From Rhabdothermincola_A sp041688815 (GTDB lineage: Bacteria > Actinomycetota > Acidimicrobiia > Acidimicrobiales > Acidimicrobilacustridaceae), in the NCBI GenBank assembly GCA_041688815.1, contig JBDNHK010000023.1, positions 10,361 to 74,360 of the forward strand: a stretch of DNA of 64,000 nucleotides. Reading direction: 5' to 3'. Below, piece after piece: positions 44,983-52,996 of this stretch. The first letter of the stretch is position 1; every line of letters starts with the position of its first letter. Position numbers and translations under genes: made by a program. The notes below the pieces were generated by a model. It ran no database searches, was not told the origin of the DNA, and worked only from the letters and a program-made list of their open reading frames with translations.

Positions 44983-45600
44983 GTGGCGGTCGATCTCACC
45001 GCTCTCCTCGAGCCCACGACGACGGCCGTCATCACCTCCGAGTGCCAGAACGGGGTCCTCGGCCCCGCGTCGGCCTTGCCCGACCTTGCCGCGGCGGCCC
45101 GGGACAGCGTCCTGCCCAACGGGGGCCGCCTCGTGCACGCCGCCCGCACCGCCGGGGTGCAGGTGATCCACGCCGTGTTCTGGCGTCGGGCCGACAATCG
45201 TGCGGGCAACACGAACGGCCGGATGTTCGTGGCCATGAACAAGGTCTCCCCGCCTATGCTCCCAGGGAGCGCCGCCGCCCTCCCCATCCCCGAGTTCGGC
45301 CTGTCGCCCGACGACCTGGTCATCGGCCGCTACCACGGGCTCGACCCGATCGGCGGCACGGACCTCGACCCGATCCTGCGCAACCTCGGGGTGCGCACCG
45401 TGGTGTTGGTCGGCGTGTCGTTGAACGTGGCGCTCATGGGCTTGGCCATCGGGGCGGTGAACGCCGGGTACCAGGTCGTCGTCCCGCGCGACGCCGTCGC
45501 CGGTGTGCCTGCGGCCTACGCCGAGACTCTGCTCGACAACAGCTATGCCCTGGTGAGTACCGTCGTCTCCGTCGACGATGTGGTGGCCGTCTGGCGCTGA
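44983..45600 (+). CDS. Isochorismatase-like protein without the catalytic cysteine
   Basis: A 205-residue protein of the cysteine-hydrolase (isochorismatase) fold: VITSECQNGVLG, then HAVFWRRAD, LRNLGVRTVVLVGVSLNVALMGLAIGAVNAGYQVVVPRDAVAG. Family enzymes use Asp-Lys-Cys. Here the Asp place is Glu (SECQNG) and the Cys place in GVxxxxCV is Ala (GVSLNVAL), so the usual covalent chemistry is not possible. True isochorismatases also lack this Cys, so a phosphate-free vinyl ether or other hydrolysis remains an option. It is in an operon with the LLM oxidoreductase. Confidence 0.8.
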   Translation: MAVDLTALLEPTTTAVITSECQNGVLGPASALPDLAAAARDSVLPNGGRLVHAARTAGVQVIHAVFWRRADNRAGNTNGRMFVAMNKVSPPMLPGSAAALPIPEFGLSPDDLVIGRYHGLDPIGGTDLDPILRNLGVRTVVLVGVSLNVALMGLAIGAVNAGYQVVVPRDAVAGVPAAYAETLLDNSYALVSTVVSVDDVVAVWR

Positions 45601-45623
45601 CGGGTTCGGGTGGGCCGGTTCGG

Positions 45624-45629
45624 TACCCT
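45624..45629 (+). promoter_or_regulatory. -10 box (TACCCT) for the TetR gene
   Basis: TACCCT, 6 nt, then GTG 45636: leaderless layout. Confidence 0.6.
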
Positions 45630-45635
45630 CAGCCC

Positions 45636-46313
45636 GTGTCCGATGCCCCCGCCCTTCGCCCCGGCGCCGAAGCGCGGGCCGATTCGGCGCCTCGGGCCAT
45701 GGGACGCCGCGGGCAGCGCACGCGTCAGCGTCTCCTCGATGCCACGGCCGGTCTGCTGACCGCCGCCCCGTACCGCGAGGTGCGCGTGGTCGACATCGCT
45801 CGGGCTGCCGAGATGTCGCCCGCGGCCTTCTACCAGTACTTCGGCGACGTGGAGGAGGCCGTGCTGGTCCTGGCCGAGGAGATGGCCGATGGGTGCGGAC
45901 CCGAGTTGGCCGCTCTCGTGCGGGACCGGTCCTGGGCCGACCCCCATGGCTGGGCCACCGCGCTCGGCGTGGCCGACGGCTTCCTCGACGTGTGGGACCG
46001 CCATCGCGCCGTGTTGCGGGTGGTCGATCTCGCCACCGACGAGGGCGATCGGCGATTCCGGGAACTGCGCACCCGCTTCCTGCAGGCGCCGTCGGAGGCG
46101 CTGGTCGAAGTCGTGTCGTTGTCGGCGCCGAGTTCAGCCCGGCCCGATGCCCGGGCCGAGGCGGGGGTGGCCATCTCGATGCTGGCCCACGTCGCCGCCC
46201 ACCACGAAGGGCTCGAACAGTGGGGTGCTCCTCCGGCGGACCTGCGCCGGGCCATGGCCCGGGTGCTCTACACCACGGTGACCGGTCGAGTGCCGTCGCA
46301 CGATCAGCCCTGA
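45636..46313 (+). CDS. TetR family transcriptional regulator
   Basis: A 225-residue regulator. The HTH is in residues about 28-75: RTRQRLLDATAGLLTAAPYREVRVVDIARAAEMSPAAFYQYFGDVEEAVLVLAEEM, the typical form of TetR. The ligand domain is alpha-helical and weakly conserved, similar to KstR2/EthR-size regulators. GTG 45636 is fixed by the promoter box; the frame is open far upstream but overlaps the isochorismatase-like gene. Its targets may be the LLM/isochorismatase operon or the small membrane gene whose 3' end overlaps it by 10 nt. No operator was recognised nearby. Confidence 0.9.
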   Translation: MSDAPALRPGAEARADSAPRAMGRRGQRTRQRLLDATAGLLTAAPYREVRVVDIARAAEMSPAAFYQYFGDVEEAVLVLAEEMADGCGPELAALVRDRSWADPHGWATALGVADGFLDVWDRHRAVLRVVDLATDEGDRRFRELRTRFLQAPSEALVEVVSLSAPSSARPDARAEAGVAISMLAHVAAHHEGLEQWGAPPADLRRAMARVLYTTVTGRVPSHDQP

Positions 46314-46456
46314 GCCTCCTCGCCCTCGTCGTCGGTTCGGGCCCGGTCGGCGATCGAGCCGCGACGGAAGAGCCCCCACAGCGCGACTGCGGTCACCGCG
46401 GCCACGCCGACGGCCACGAGAGGCCACGGCACCGACGCCGCCACGATCAGATCCAT
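46304..46456 (-). CDS. 50-residue single-helix membrane protein
   Basis: A short ORF (ATG 46456, TGA 46304-46306). The protein has one hydrophobic helix from about residue 3 to 29 (IVAASVPWPLVAVGVAAV, then TAVALWGLF) followed by an RRGSIADRAR stretch and an acidic end (TDDEGEEAQG), so the C-terminus would be cytoplasmic. A TACCTT box lies 6 nt before the ATG, the same layout as its neighbours, and the codons are strongly GC3-biased. It is convergent with the TetR gene and overlaps it by 10 nt. Function unknown; similar tiny proteins act as membrane anchors or transporter regulators. Confidence 0.72.
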   Translation of the reverse strand: MDLIVAASVPWPLVAVGVAAVTAVALWGLFRRGSIADRARTDDEGEEAQG

Positions 46457-46462
46457 GGCCCC

Positions 46463-46468
46463 AAGGTA
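46463..46468 (-). promoter_or_regulatory. -10 box (TACCTT) for the 50-residue membrane protein
   Basis: TACCTT on the minus strand, 6 nt, then ATG 46456. Confidence 0.5.
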
Positions 46469-46527
46469 CCGAGACCGAGTCGCTGCTCGGGCGGTCAGGC
46501 CGTCGTGGTCGCCTCTGATCCGGGCTC

Positions 46528-46533
46528 TACGAT
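46528..46533 (+). promoter_or_regulatory. -10 box (TACGAT) for the second PIG-V-like gene
   Basis: TACGAT, 9 nt, then GTG 46543. Confidence 0.5.
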
Positions 46534-46542
46534 CGGTGGCTC

Positions 46543-47796
46543 GTGACCACGACCCTCCCCGAGGACCCTGCGCTCCCGCTGCTCACCGAGCCGCCTGCGG
46601 ACCTGCGGCCGGGCCCCTTCGCGATGCCGGGTCCGTGGTGGCGAGCAGCGTGGCGTTGGGTTCGGGCCACACCGCTGCTCCCGGGGCTCTGGTTCCCCCT
46701 CGCCGTGTGGGCGATGTGGCGGGTGGTCTCGCTCGGTGTCACCGTCTGGCTCGGTGGTAAGGGGGTCGAGTCGGCGTTCTCCTACGACGGTGCCCACTAC
46801 CTGCGCATCGTCCACCACGGCTACTGGGATCCGCGACCCGTCATGGGCTCTCAGGCCTTCTTCCCCGGGGTGGCCTGGTTGGCCACGCCGGTGTGGTGGT
46901 TGACCGGGTCCGACGCCATCACCGCCCACACCGTGGCCACGATCACCGGCCTCGGGGCGTTCGTCGCGGTGTGGGGAGCCACCAAGGAGTGGGTACACGA
47001 GAGGGCGGCCCGCTGCGCCGTCGTACTGATGGCGCTGTTCCCCTCGTCGTTGTTCCTCTGGATGTTCTACTCCGAGGCGCTGTTCATCGCCTTGGGGGCG
47101 GGAGCCGTGTGGGCCGACCGCCGGGGCCGGCACGGACTGGCGGCCGCGTGCCTGTTCGGATTGGCGACCACCCGCTCGGTGGGGATCCTCGTCCCGGCCG
47201 TGCTGGTGTTGGCCCGGGTGATGCGGGCGCACCGGATCGATCGCTGGGTCCTGGCCTACGCCGGCGCCGGGCTGGCTGGCCTGTCCTCGGTGCTGGTGAT
47301 GATGCAGGTGCAACTCGGAGATCCATTGGCGTTCCTCGGGGTGCAGAAGGATTGGGGTCGGACGATCTCGTGGCCCTGGACCTCGGTGCTGCAGGGCATC
47401 GACAACCTCACCCCCGAGCGCGGCACGGTGATGGTGCCGGCGCTGGTGGCCCGGTCGTTCGACCTCTGGGCGGTGGGCATCGTGCTCGTCGGAGGGGTGT
47501 ACCTGATGGTCGCCGGTCGGCTCGGCCGGGCCGGGCGATCGGCGGCGCACCGGTTCCCGATGGAGGCGTGGATGCTGGGCGTGGCCATGATCGCCTTGCC
47601 GCTGGCGTCGAGCGTGCTGGCCAGCTTCAACCGCTTCGCCCTCGCCGACTGGGTGATCTTCCCGGCCTACGCGGCGATGCTCGGTCGCCTCCCTCGGTGG
47701 GCCCGGGTCGTGGCGTGGCCGGTCATCGCCGGGGCCGGCGTGCTCACCGCCTATGCGTTGATCGGGCGGATCTCCGTGGGTCGCTTCGTGGGCTGA
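46543..47796 (+). CDS. PIG-V-like integral membrane mannosyltransferase, paralogue
   Basis: A 417-residue polytopic protein of the same family as the one at 16038. The GT-C motif is FSYDGAHYLRIVHHGYW after helix 1, then QAFFPGVAWLATPVWWLTGSD, MALFPSSLFLWMFYSEALFIALGAGAVWADRRGRHGLAAACLFGLATTRSVGIL. Around nine membrane helices. It likely moves mannose or another sugar from polyprenyl phosphate to an envelope acceptor. GTG start from the TACGAT box. The two paralogues are 29 kb apart and differ in tail length, so they probably have different acceptors. Confidence 0.85.
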   Translation: MTTTLPEDPALPLLTEPPADLRPGPFAMPGPWWRAAWRWVRATPLLPGLWFPLAVWAMWRVVSLGVTVWLGGKGVESAFSYDGAHYLRIVHHGYWDPRPVMGSQAFFPGVAWLATPVWWLTGSDAITAHTVATITGLGAFVAVWGATKEWVHERAARCAVVLMALFPSSLFLWMFYSEALFIALGAGAVWADRRGRHGLAAACLFGLATTRSVGILVPAVLVLARVMRAHRIDRWVLAYAGAGLAGLSSVLVMMQVQLGDPLAFLGVQKDWGRTISWPWTSVLQGIDNLTPERGTVMVPALVARSFDLWAVGIVLVGGVYLMVAGRLGRAGRSAAHRFPMEAWMLGVAMIALPLASSVLASFNRFALADWVIFPAYAAMLGRLPRWARVVAWPVIAGAGVLTAYALIGRISVGRFVG

Positions 47797-47879
47797 GTCC
47801 GGGCGGGGCGTCGCCTTCGCACCGCGTCGTAGGCTCGAAAGTCCGTCGCCGCTGGCTCGTTCCCGGAGGATCACGTTTC

Positions 47880-48797
47880 ATGAGGTACTCGCTCGGACTG
47901 CCCATCCACCAGGTCGATCCCGTCGAGGAGTGGTGCACGGCTGCAGCCATCTCGGCGATGGCCCGGGCCGCCGAGACGGCGGGTATGGAGGCGGTCAACG
48001 TGACCGACCATCCCATCCCTGACGCCAAGTGGTTGGCTCGCGGCGGTCACCACACCCTCGATCCGTTCGTGGCCCTCACGGTGGCCGCCGCGGCCACCGA
48101 ACGGGTTCGGCTCCAGACCAACCTGGTGATCCTGGCCTACCGGAACCCGTTCCTGTCGGCCAAGGCCGTCGCCACCCTCGACGCGGTGTCGGGCGGCCGG
48201 GTGATCGTGGGCACCGGCGCCGGCTACCTGCGCAGCGAGTTCGACGCGCTGGGCGTGGAGTTCGACGAGCGCAACGATCTGACCGACGAGGCCATCGACG
48301 CCATGACCCTGGCCTGGTCCGGGGAACCGTTCTCGTTCCAAGGCAACCATTTCACGGCCGAGAACAGCGTGGCCCTGCCGCGCCCCGTGCAGCGCCCTCG
48401 ACCGCCCATCTGGATTGGGGGCAACTCCAACCGGGCCATCCGCCGGGCCGTCGAGCGGGCCGACGGTTGGTTGCCGATGCCGAGCCCGGCCGGGGCCACG
48501 AAGCTCCTGCGCACCCCGCCTCTGGAGACGGTCGACGACCTGAGGTCGCGCATCGCCTACCTGCGGGCTCACTGCGAGAAGACCGGCCGTACCGAACCTG
48601 TCGACATCGTCTTCATGCCCATCGGGGTCGACATGTTCCGCGACACCCTCCCCGAGGCGGCACCGCTCATCGATCACGTGCACGAGCTGGCCGAGGCCGG
48701 GGTCACCGCGCTCAGCATCACGCTGCCGGCCCCCAGTCGCGCGGCCTGGCTCGAGGCGGTCGACTGGTTCGGCCGTGAGATCGCTCCGCACACGTGA
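47880..48797 (+). CDS. Luciferase-like (LLM) F420-dependent oxidoreductase
   Basis: A 305-residue TIM-barrel enzyme with TDHPIPDAKW, RVRLQTNLVILAYRNPFLSAKAVATLDAVSGGRVIVGTGAGYLRSEFDALGVEFDERNDLTDEAI and RPPIWIGGNSNRAIRRAVERADGWLP, a pattern typical of the TIGR03619/Rv-type F420 oxidoreductases. Substrate is unknown. ATG 47880 has a GGAGGA site 8 nt upstream and a TAGGCT box about 50 nt upstream. It overlaps the sua5 gene by 4 nt. Confidence 0.9.
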   Translation: MRYSLGLPIHQVDPVEEWCTAAAISAMARAAETAGMEAVNVTDHPIPDAKWLARGGHHTLDPFVALTVAAAATERVRLQTNLVILAYRNPFLSAKAVATLDAVSGGRVIVGTGAGYLRSEFDALGVEFDERNDLTDEAIDAMTLAWSGEPFSFQGNHFTAENSVALPRPVQRPRPPIWIGGNSNRAIRRAVERADGWLPMPSPAGATKLLRTPPLETVDDLRSRIAYLRAHCEKTGRTEPVDIVFMPIGVDMFRDTLPEAAPLIDHVHELAEAGVTALSITLPAPSRAAWLEAVDWFGREIAPHT

Positions 48798-49810
48798 GCG
48801 TGACGCCGCTGGTGCTGCCCGGCCACGAAGGAGTGGCGGAGGCCGTCGACGTCCTTCGCACGGGGGGACTGGTGGCCTTCCCCACCGAGACGGTCTACGG
48901 GCTGGGTGCCGATGCCGAGCAACCCGACGCCGTGGCCCGCATCTTCGTCGCCAAAGGACGCCCGACGGACCATCCCCTCATCGTCCATCTCGGCGATGCC
49001 GACCGGCTCGACGCGTGGGCCGACGTCGTGCCCGCCGAGGCCCGTCTGCTGGCCGATGCGTTCTGGCCCGGGCCCCTGACGCTGTTGCTCTGGCGCAGTC
49101 CCAAGGTGTCTGACACCGTGACCGGTGGGCGTGACACCGTGGCGCTCAGGGTGCCCGATCATCCGGTGGCCCGGGCCCTGCTCGGGGCGTTCGGTGGGGG
49201 GATCGCCGCGCCCTCGGCCAACCGGTTCGGACGGGTCAGCCCGACCATAGCGAGCGACGTGGTGAGCGAACTCGGGGCGCTCGTCGACGTGGTGCTCGAT
49301 GGCGGCCCGTGTCCGGTGGGCGTCGAGTCCACCATCGTCGATCTCACCGGTGACGAGCCTGTCGTGCTGCGTCCGGGTGGGGTCAGCGGTGAGCGCCTCG
49401 GTGAGGTCCTCGGGTTCGAGCCGGAACGGGCCGCCCTTGCTGGCCCTGGTGCGACAGCCACCCGGGCCCCGGGGATGCTGGCCTCTCATTACGCGCCGCA
49501 AGCCCGGGTGGAGCTGGTGCCCGAGGCTTCCGTTGGTGGGCGTCTGCGGGAGCTGGCTTCGGAGCCCGGGCATCCGGGCCGCATCGTCGGGCTCCTGGCC
49601 CCGCAGGCGCTGCCTGACGTGGCCGACGGCGTGGTGGTGCTCGAACCGGTGGGTCCGGCCGACGAGTACGCCCGACTCCTCTACGCCCGCCTGCGACAGG
49701 CCGACCGGCTGGGCGTGGACGTCCTGGTCTGCGTGCCGCCGCCCGCGGTCGGCATCGGTGTCGCCGTCGTCGACCGGCTCCAGCGAGCTGCCGCGGCCGG
49801 TAGACGTTGA
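48794..49810 (+). CDS. sua5: L-threonylcarbamoyladenylate synthase (Sua5 type)
   Basis: A 338-residue enzyme for the first step of tRNA t6A37 formation, using threonine, bicarbonate and ATP. The YrdC domain is first (GGLVAFPTETVYGLGADA, KGRPTDHPLIVHL, FWPGPLTLLL, RVPDHPVARALL, APSANRFGRVSPT, ESTIVDL, LRPGGVS); the Sua5 domain follows from about residue 215 (RAPGMLASHYAPQARVEL) and covers the last 120 residues. GTG 48794 overlaps the LLM gene as GTGA. Full length. Confidence 0.96.
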   Translation: MSVTPLVLPGHEGVAEAVDVLRTGGLVAFPTETVYGLGADAEQPDAVARIFVAKGRPTDHPLIVHLGDADRLDAWADVVPAEARLLADAFWPGPLTLLLWRSPKVSDTVTGGRDTVALRVPDHPVARALLGAFGGGIAAPSANRFGRVSPTIASDVVSELGALVDVVLDGGPCPVGVESTIVDLTGDEPVVLRPGGVSGERLGEVLGFEPERAALAGPGATATRAPGMLASHYAPQARVELVPEASVGGRLRELASEPGHPGRIVGLLAPQALPDVADGVVVLEPVGPADEYARLLYARLRQADRLGVDVLVCVPPPAVGIGVAVVDRLQRAAAAGRR

Positions 49811-49823
49811 ACGTCGAACGAGC

Positions 49824-51560
49824 TCAGCCCGTGACGGTCACGCTGCGGGTGTGCCAGCCGGTGGCCCCGTCGGGGTCGACCCGCCGGCGCTCGCCGGTCT
49901 GGGTCTCGCCGTTGGTGTCGGTGGCCCGAACCCGCAGCACGTGGGTGCCGGGCGTGGCCTCCCAGCCGTAGACCCATTGGCGCCACACGTCGTCGTCCCA
50001 CCCCGGCCCGAGCTGGGCCTCGCGCCAGTCGCCGTCGTCGACCTGGACCTCGACCTTCACGATCCCCCGGGTCGGAGCCCACGCCACGCCGGCCACCGGC
50101 ACCGTGCCGGCCGCGACCTTGGCGCCGGATCGAGGCACGTCGATGCGCGACTGGGTCTTGACCGGTGCCTCCTTGGCCCAGCCGCGGGGGATCCAGTAGG
50201 CGTCGAAGTCGTTCCAGCCGGTGAGCTCGACCGTCCTCAGCCACTTCGTGGCCGACACGTACCCGTAGATCCCGGCCACGATCAGTCGGGCCGGGAACCC
50301 GTGGTTCAGGGGCAGCGGCTCGCCGTTCATGCCCACCGCCACCATGGCGACCCGACCGTCGAGGGCGACTTCGGTCGGGAACCCGACGGTGAATCCGTCG
50401 ACCGAGCGGCCCACCAGTTGAGCGCTACCGGTGGGCACCGCGCCCGGCTTCAGCCCCGCCCGCTCGAGGATCGTGGTGAGCGGCACCCCTTGCCAGACGG
50501 CGGTGCCGACCAGGTCGCCGCCGACCTCGTTCGACACGCAGGCGATGGTGACGGGGGCCTCGACCATGGGAAGAGCGAGCAGGTCGTCGAACGTCAGGGT
50601 GTAGGGGTCGACGCCGTTGCCCTTGATCTCGAGTTGCCAGGTGGTGATGTCGACCTGGGGGACGACGAGGGCGGTGTCGATGCGGTAGAAGGCGTTGTTC
50701 GGCGTGATGAGGGAACTGAGTCCGTCGACGGCGAGGCCCGCCGGCGGCGCCGAGGCGGGTGACGCCGCGCCGGCGATGCTGACCGGCGGCTGCGTGACGG
50801 GGGGCAGGGTGACGGGGGGCAGGGTGACGGGGGGCAGGGTGACGGTGGCGCGGGCCATCTCCGCGTTGGGGGAACCGGTGCGGGTGCGGCTGCCCACGGC
50901 CACCAGTCCGGCGAACGCGGCGGCGGCGCCGGTCCAGGCGAAGAAGGCCCGCCGGTCGCCGGCCGCCCGCCTGGGTACCTCGACGGCTGTGGCCTTGTTC
51001 GGCGTGATGGGCTCGGCCGGGCCCGGCCCCACCATCGATTCGGCCTGGGGGTCGGCGGTGGCGTACCGCGAGACGTGGCTGGGTCCACGGTCGGTGGCTA
51101 ACGGGAGCGGACCCCCGGAGGCCAACACGCCGAGCAGCAGGCGCAGTGTGGCCCAGCCGGCCAGCGCGGCGAGGATCGCGGCAAGGAACGCGGGGGCCCC
51201 GGACGAGGTCGGGTCGGCTGCCCCCGCCCACGCGCCGAGCACGGCGGCCCCACCGAAGGCGGCCGGGGCGACCCATGGCCGGCGGGCGGTGGCGGGACCC
51301 ACGAAGGCGCCGAGAACGAGGCAGACCACCACGATGCTCGTGAGCAGCACGGCCTTGTCGTTGGTGCCGAAGGCCTCGATGGCGCTCTTCACGATGCCGC
51401 CCGACGCCCGGTCGATCACCTCGGTGCCGACCGAGGCGACCAACGACTGCGCCCCGCGGCTCAGACTCGTGACGAGTTCGGCGACGGCCAGCGCCACCCC
51501 GACCGAGACGACGCCGGCGAGGCGTCGGAGCCAACGGGATTCGGTGGGTGGGGACGGCAT
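49824..51560 (-). CDS. Membrane-anchored sulfite-oxidase-type molybdoenzyme
   Basis: A 578-residue protein. The N-terminal 225 residues hold about five membrane helices; residues 240-260 are a repeated VTLPP linker; then comes a sulfite oxidase fold with the molybdenum ligand C341 (VTIACVSNEVGG), GVPLTTILERAGL, PTEVALDGRVAMVAVGMNGEPLPLNHGFPARLIVAG and a dimerisation domain (VAWAPTRGIVKVEVQVDDGDWREA). It probably oxidises a sulfur compound or reduces a methionine sulfoxide outside the membrane, with electrons passed to or from the quinone chain. The cofactor is made by moaA, moaC and moeA in this window. ATG 51560. Confidence 0.9.
   Translation of the reverse strand: MPSPPTESRWLRRLAGVVSVGVALAVAELVTSLSRGAQSLVASVGTEVIDRASGGIVKSAIEAFGTNDKAVLLTSIVVVCLVLGAFVGPATARRPWVAPAAFGGAAVLGAWAGAADPTSSGAPAFLAAILAALAGWATLRLLLGVLASGGPLPLATDRGPSHVSRYATADPQAESMVGPGPAEPITPNKATAVEVPRRAAGDRRAFFAWTGAAAAFAGLVAVGSRTRTGSPNAEMARATVTLPPVTLPPVTLPPVTQPPVSIAGAASPASAPPAGLAVDGLSSLITPNNAFYRIDTALVVPQVDITTWQLEIKGNGVDPYTLTFDDLLALPMVEAPVTIACVSNEVGGDLVGTAVWQGVPLTTILERAGLKPGAVPTGSAQLVGRSVDGFTVGFPTEVALDGRVAMVAVGMNGEPLPLNHGFPARLIVAGIYGYVSATKWLRTVELTGWNDFDAYWIPRGWAKEAPVKTQSRIDVPRSGAKVAAGTVPVAGVAWAPTRGIVKVEVQVDDGDWREAQLGPGWDDDVWRQWVYGWEATPGTHVLRVRATDTNGETQTGERRRVDPDGATGWHTRSVTVTG
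50794..50838. repeat. 15-bp tandem repeat, three perfect copies
   Basis: GTGACGGGGGGCAGG three times in a row (50794-50838), with a partial fourth copy. It encodes the repeated VTLPP units of the linker between membrane and catalytic parts of the molybdoenzyme, so it can expand or shrink in frame. Confidence 0.9.
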
Positions 51561-51619
51561 GTGGCTCCGGGGTCGGTGGCGTTACCAAAGGGTAGGGACG
51601 AACGATCGCTGATGGGTGC

Positions 51620-51692
51620 CGGGAGCCGAAGGTGTTCGCGTCTGTTTTTTTCTCGGGTGGCCCTCGGGGATCGCTGGGACCTTCGGCTCCCG
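51620..51692. promoter_or_regulatory. 14-bp inverted repeat spanning 73 bp in the divergent region
   Basis: The arms CGGGAGCCGAAGGT (51620-51633) and its exact complement (51679-51692) are 45 nt apart, with a run of seven T at 51645-51651 between. It lies between the divergent molybdoenzyme and desaturase genes and directly before the palindrome at 51696. Possible looped operator pair or RNA structure. Confidence 0.5.
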
Positions 51693-51695
51693 ATC

Positions 51696-51719
51696 AGCCT
51701 ACCGACCGGTCGGTAGGCT
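51696..51719. promoter_or_regulatory. Perfect 24-bp palindrome, probable TetR-type operator of the desaturase
   Basis: Half-site AGCCTACCGACC at 51696-51707 with the exact mirror complement at 51708-51719. The last 6 bases (TAGGCT) can serve as the -10 box of the desaturase, so a bound dimer would block polymerase. The ACCGACCGGTCGGT core resembles known TetR-family sites. Confidence 0.7.
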
Positions 51720-51767
51720 AGGTTTGGGGTGGAAGCCCCCCGAGATGCAGTACGAGAGAGGCCCATC

Positions 51768-52937
51768 GTGGACCCGTCTGCCGATGCCGTGCTCGATCCC
51801 CCCGTCGAGGGGGCCACCGCGCGGCCCAAGGTGAAGGCGCCCTTCGAGCGCACCCCCGAGGAGAAGGTGAACTGGAAGGCGTCGATCCCTTTCCTGCTCG
51901 TCCATGTACTCGCCGTCATGGGCACCCTCTGGTTCGGCATCACGGCGAAGTCGCTCGCGCTGTTCCTGGCGATGTTCTGGGTGCGCATGTTCTTCATCAC
52001 CGGCGGCTATCACCGCTACTTCGCCCATCGCACCTACAAGACGAATCGGGCCTGGCAGCTCGTGCTGGCCGTGGGTGGCGCCACCTCGGCCCAGAAGGGG
52101 CCTCTGTGGTGGGCTGGTCACCATCGCAACCATCATCGCTATAGCGACACCGAGCTCGACATCCACTCACCGCTGCGGGGCTTCTGGTGGAGCCATGTGG
52201 GCTGGATCCTGTGCGACCGCTACGACGAGATCCCCCACGACCGCATCCGTGACTTCGCCAAGTTCCCCGAGCTGCGCTTCGTCGAGAAGTGGAACGGTCT
52301 CTTCCCATGGCTGCTGGGCACCGCCTGCACGCTGGTCGCTGGCTGGTCGGGACTCTTCTTCAGCTTCATGCTCGGCACCGTGGTGCTGTGGCACTCCACG
52401 TTCCTGGTCAACAGCCTCGCCCACGTCTCCGGGCGCCGGCGCTTCGTCACCGACGACACCAGCCGCAACAACCTCTTCATCTCCCTGCTGACGTTGGGGG
52501 AGGGGTGGCACAACAACCACCACCACTACCAGGCCGCGGCCCGCAACGGCTTCTTCTGGTGGGAGATCGACGTCACCTGGTACATCCTGAAGGCCATGAG
52601 CTGGGTCGGTCTGGTGAAGGACCTGAAGGTGCCGACCAAGGAGATCCTCGAGGCCGATCGGATCAAGGACGGCAACTTCGACGTCGGCATGTTCAAGTAT
52701 CACTGGGCCCGCGCTCAGGCCGAGGTGGCCCACGCTCGGGTGGACGATCGGATCGAGGTGGCCTGCGCCGATGCCCACGATCCCGCCGTGGTGGCTCGGC
52801 GCGATGCGCTCGAGCTGGCTCTCGAGACCGAGAAGGTGGCCATCGACGAGCGGCTGCACGCCGCCGTCGCCTCGGCCGAGGCCCTGGCCGGCGTCGCCCG
52901 CCGCGGGTCGCGCCAGCTCACCGTTCACGGGTCCTGA
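51768..52937 (+). CDS. Acyl-lipid/acyl-CoA fatty acid desaturase
   Basis: A 389-residue membrane desaturase with the three histidine boxes: HRYFAH (H82-H87), HHRNHH (H118-H123) and HNNHHHY (near 247-253). Four membrane helices lie around them. The GPLWWAGHHRNHHRYSD form is that of delta-9 stearoyl-type desaturases. It ends with a 100-residue charged tail rich in Ala/Glu (VAHARVDDRIEVA) that is not part of the fold. GTG 51768 has GAGAGAGG 7 nt upstream; GTG 51729 is an alternative if the TAGGCT box gives a leaderless message. The palindrome upstream indicates repression by a dimeric regulator. Confidence 0.9.
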   Translation: MDPSADAVLDPPVEGATARPKVKAPFERTPEEKVNWKASIPFLLVHVLAVMGTLWFGITAKSLALFLAMFWVRMFFITGGYHRYFAHRTYKTNRAWQLVLAVGGATSAQKGPLWWAGHHRNHHRYSDTELDIHSPLRGFWWSHVGWILCDRYDEIPHDRIRDFAKFPELRFVEKWNGLFPWLLGTACTLVAGWSGLFFSFMLGTVVLWHSTFLVNSLAHVSGRRRFVTDDTSRNNLFISLLTLGEGWHNNHHHYQAAARNGFFWWEIDVTWYILKAMSWVGLVKDLKVPTKEILEADRIKDGNFDVGMFKYHWARAQAEVAHARVDDRIEVACADAHDPAVVARRDALELALETEKVAIDERLHAAVASAEALAGVARRGSRQLTVHGS

Positions 52938-52983
52938 GCACCGGTGGGGCTGATGCCGCCGTTGTTCGGTGCGTCGGGCTCGG

Positions 52984-52989
52984 TACGGT
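52984..52989 (+). promoter_or_regulatory. -10 box (TACGGT) for the membrane protein at 52997
   Basis: TACGGT, 7 nt, then GTG 52997. It decides the start in a frame that is open for 700 nt upstream. Confidence 0.55.
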
Positions 52990-52996
52990 TGTTGTC

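Noticed and set aside
50794..50838. Tandem repeats considered as CRISPR
   Set aside because: Units are 15 bp, directly adjacent, coding, without spacers.
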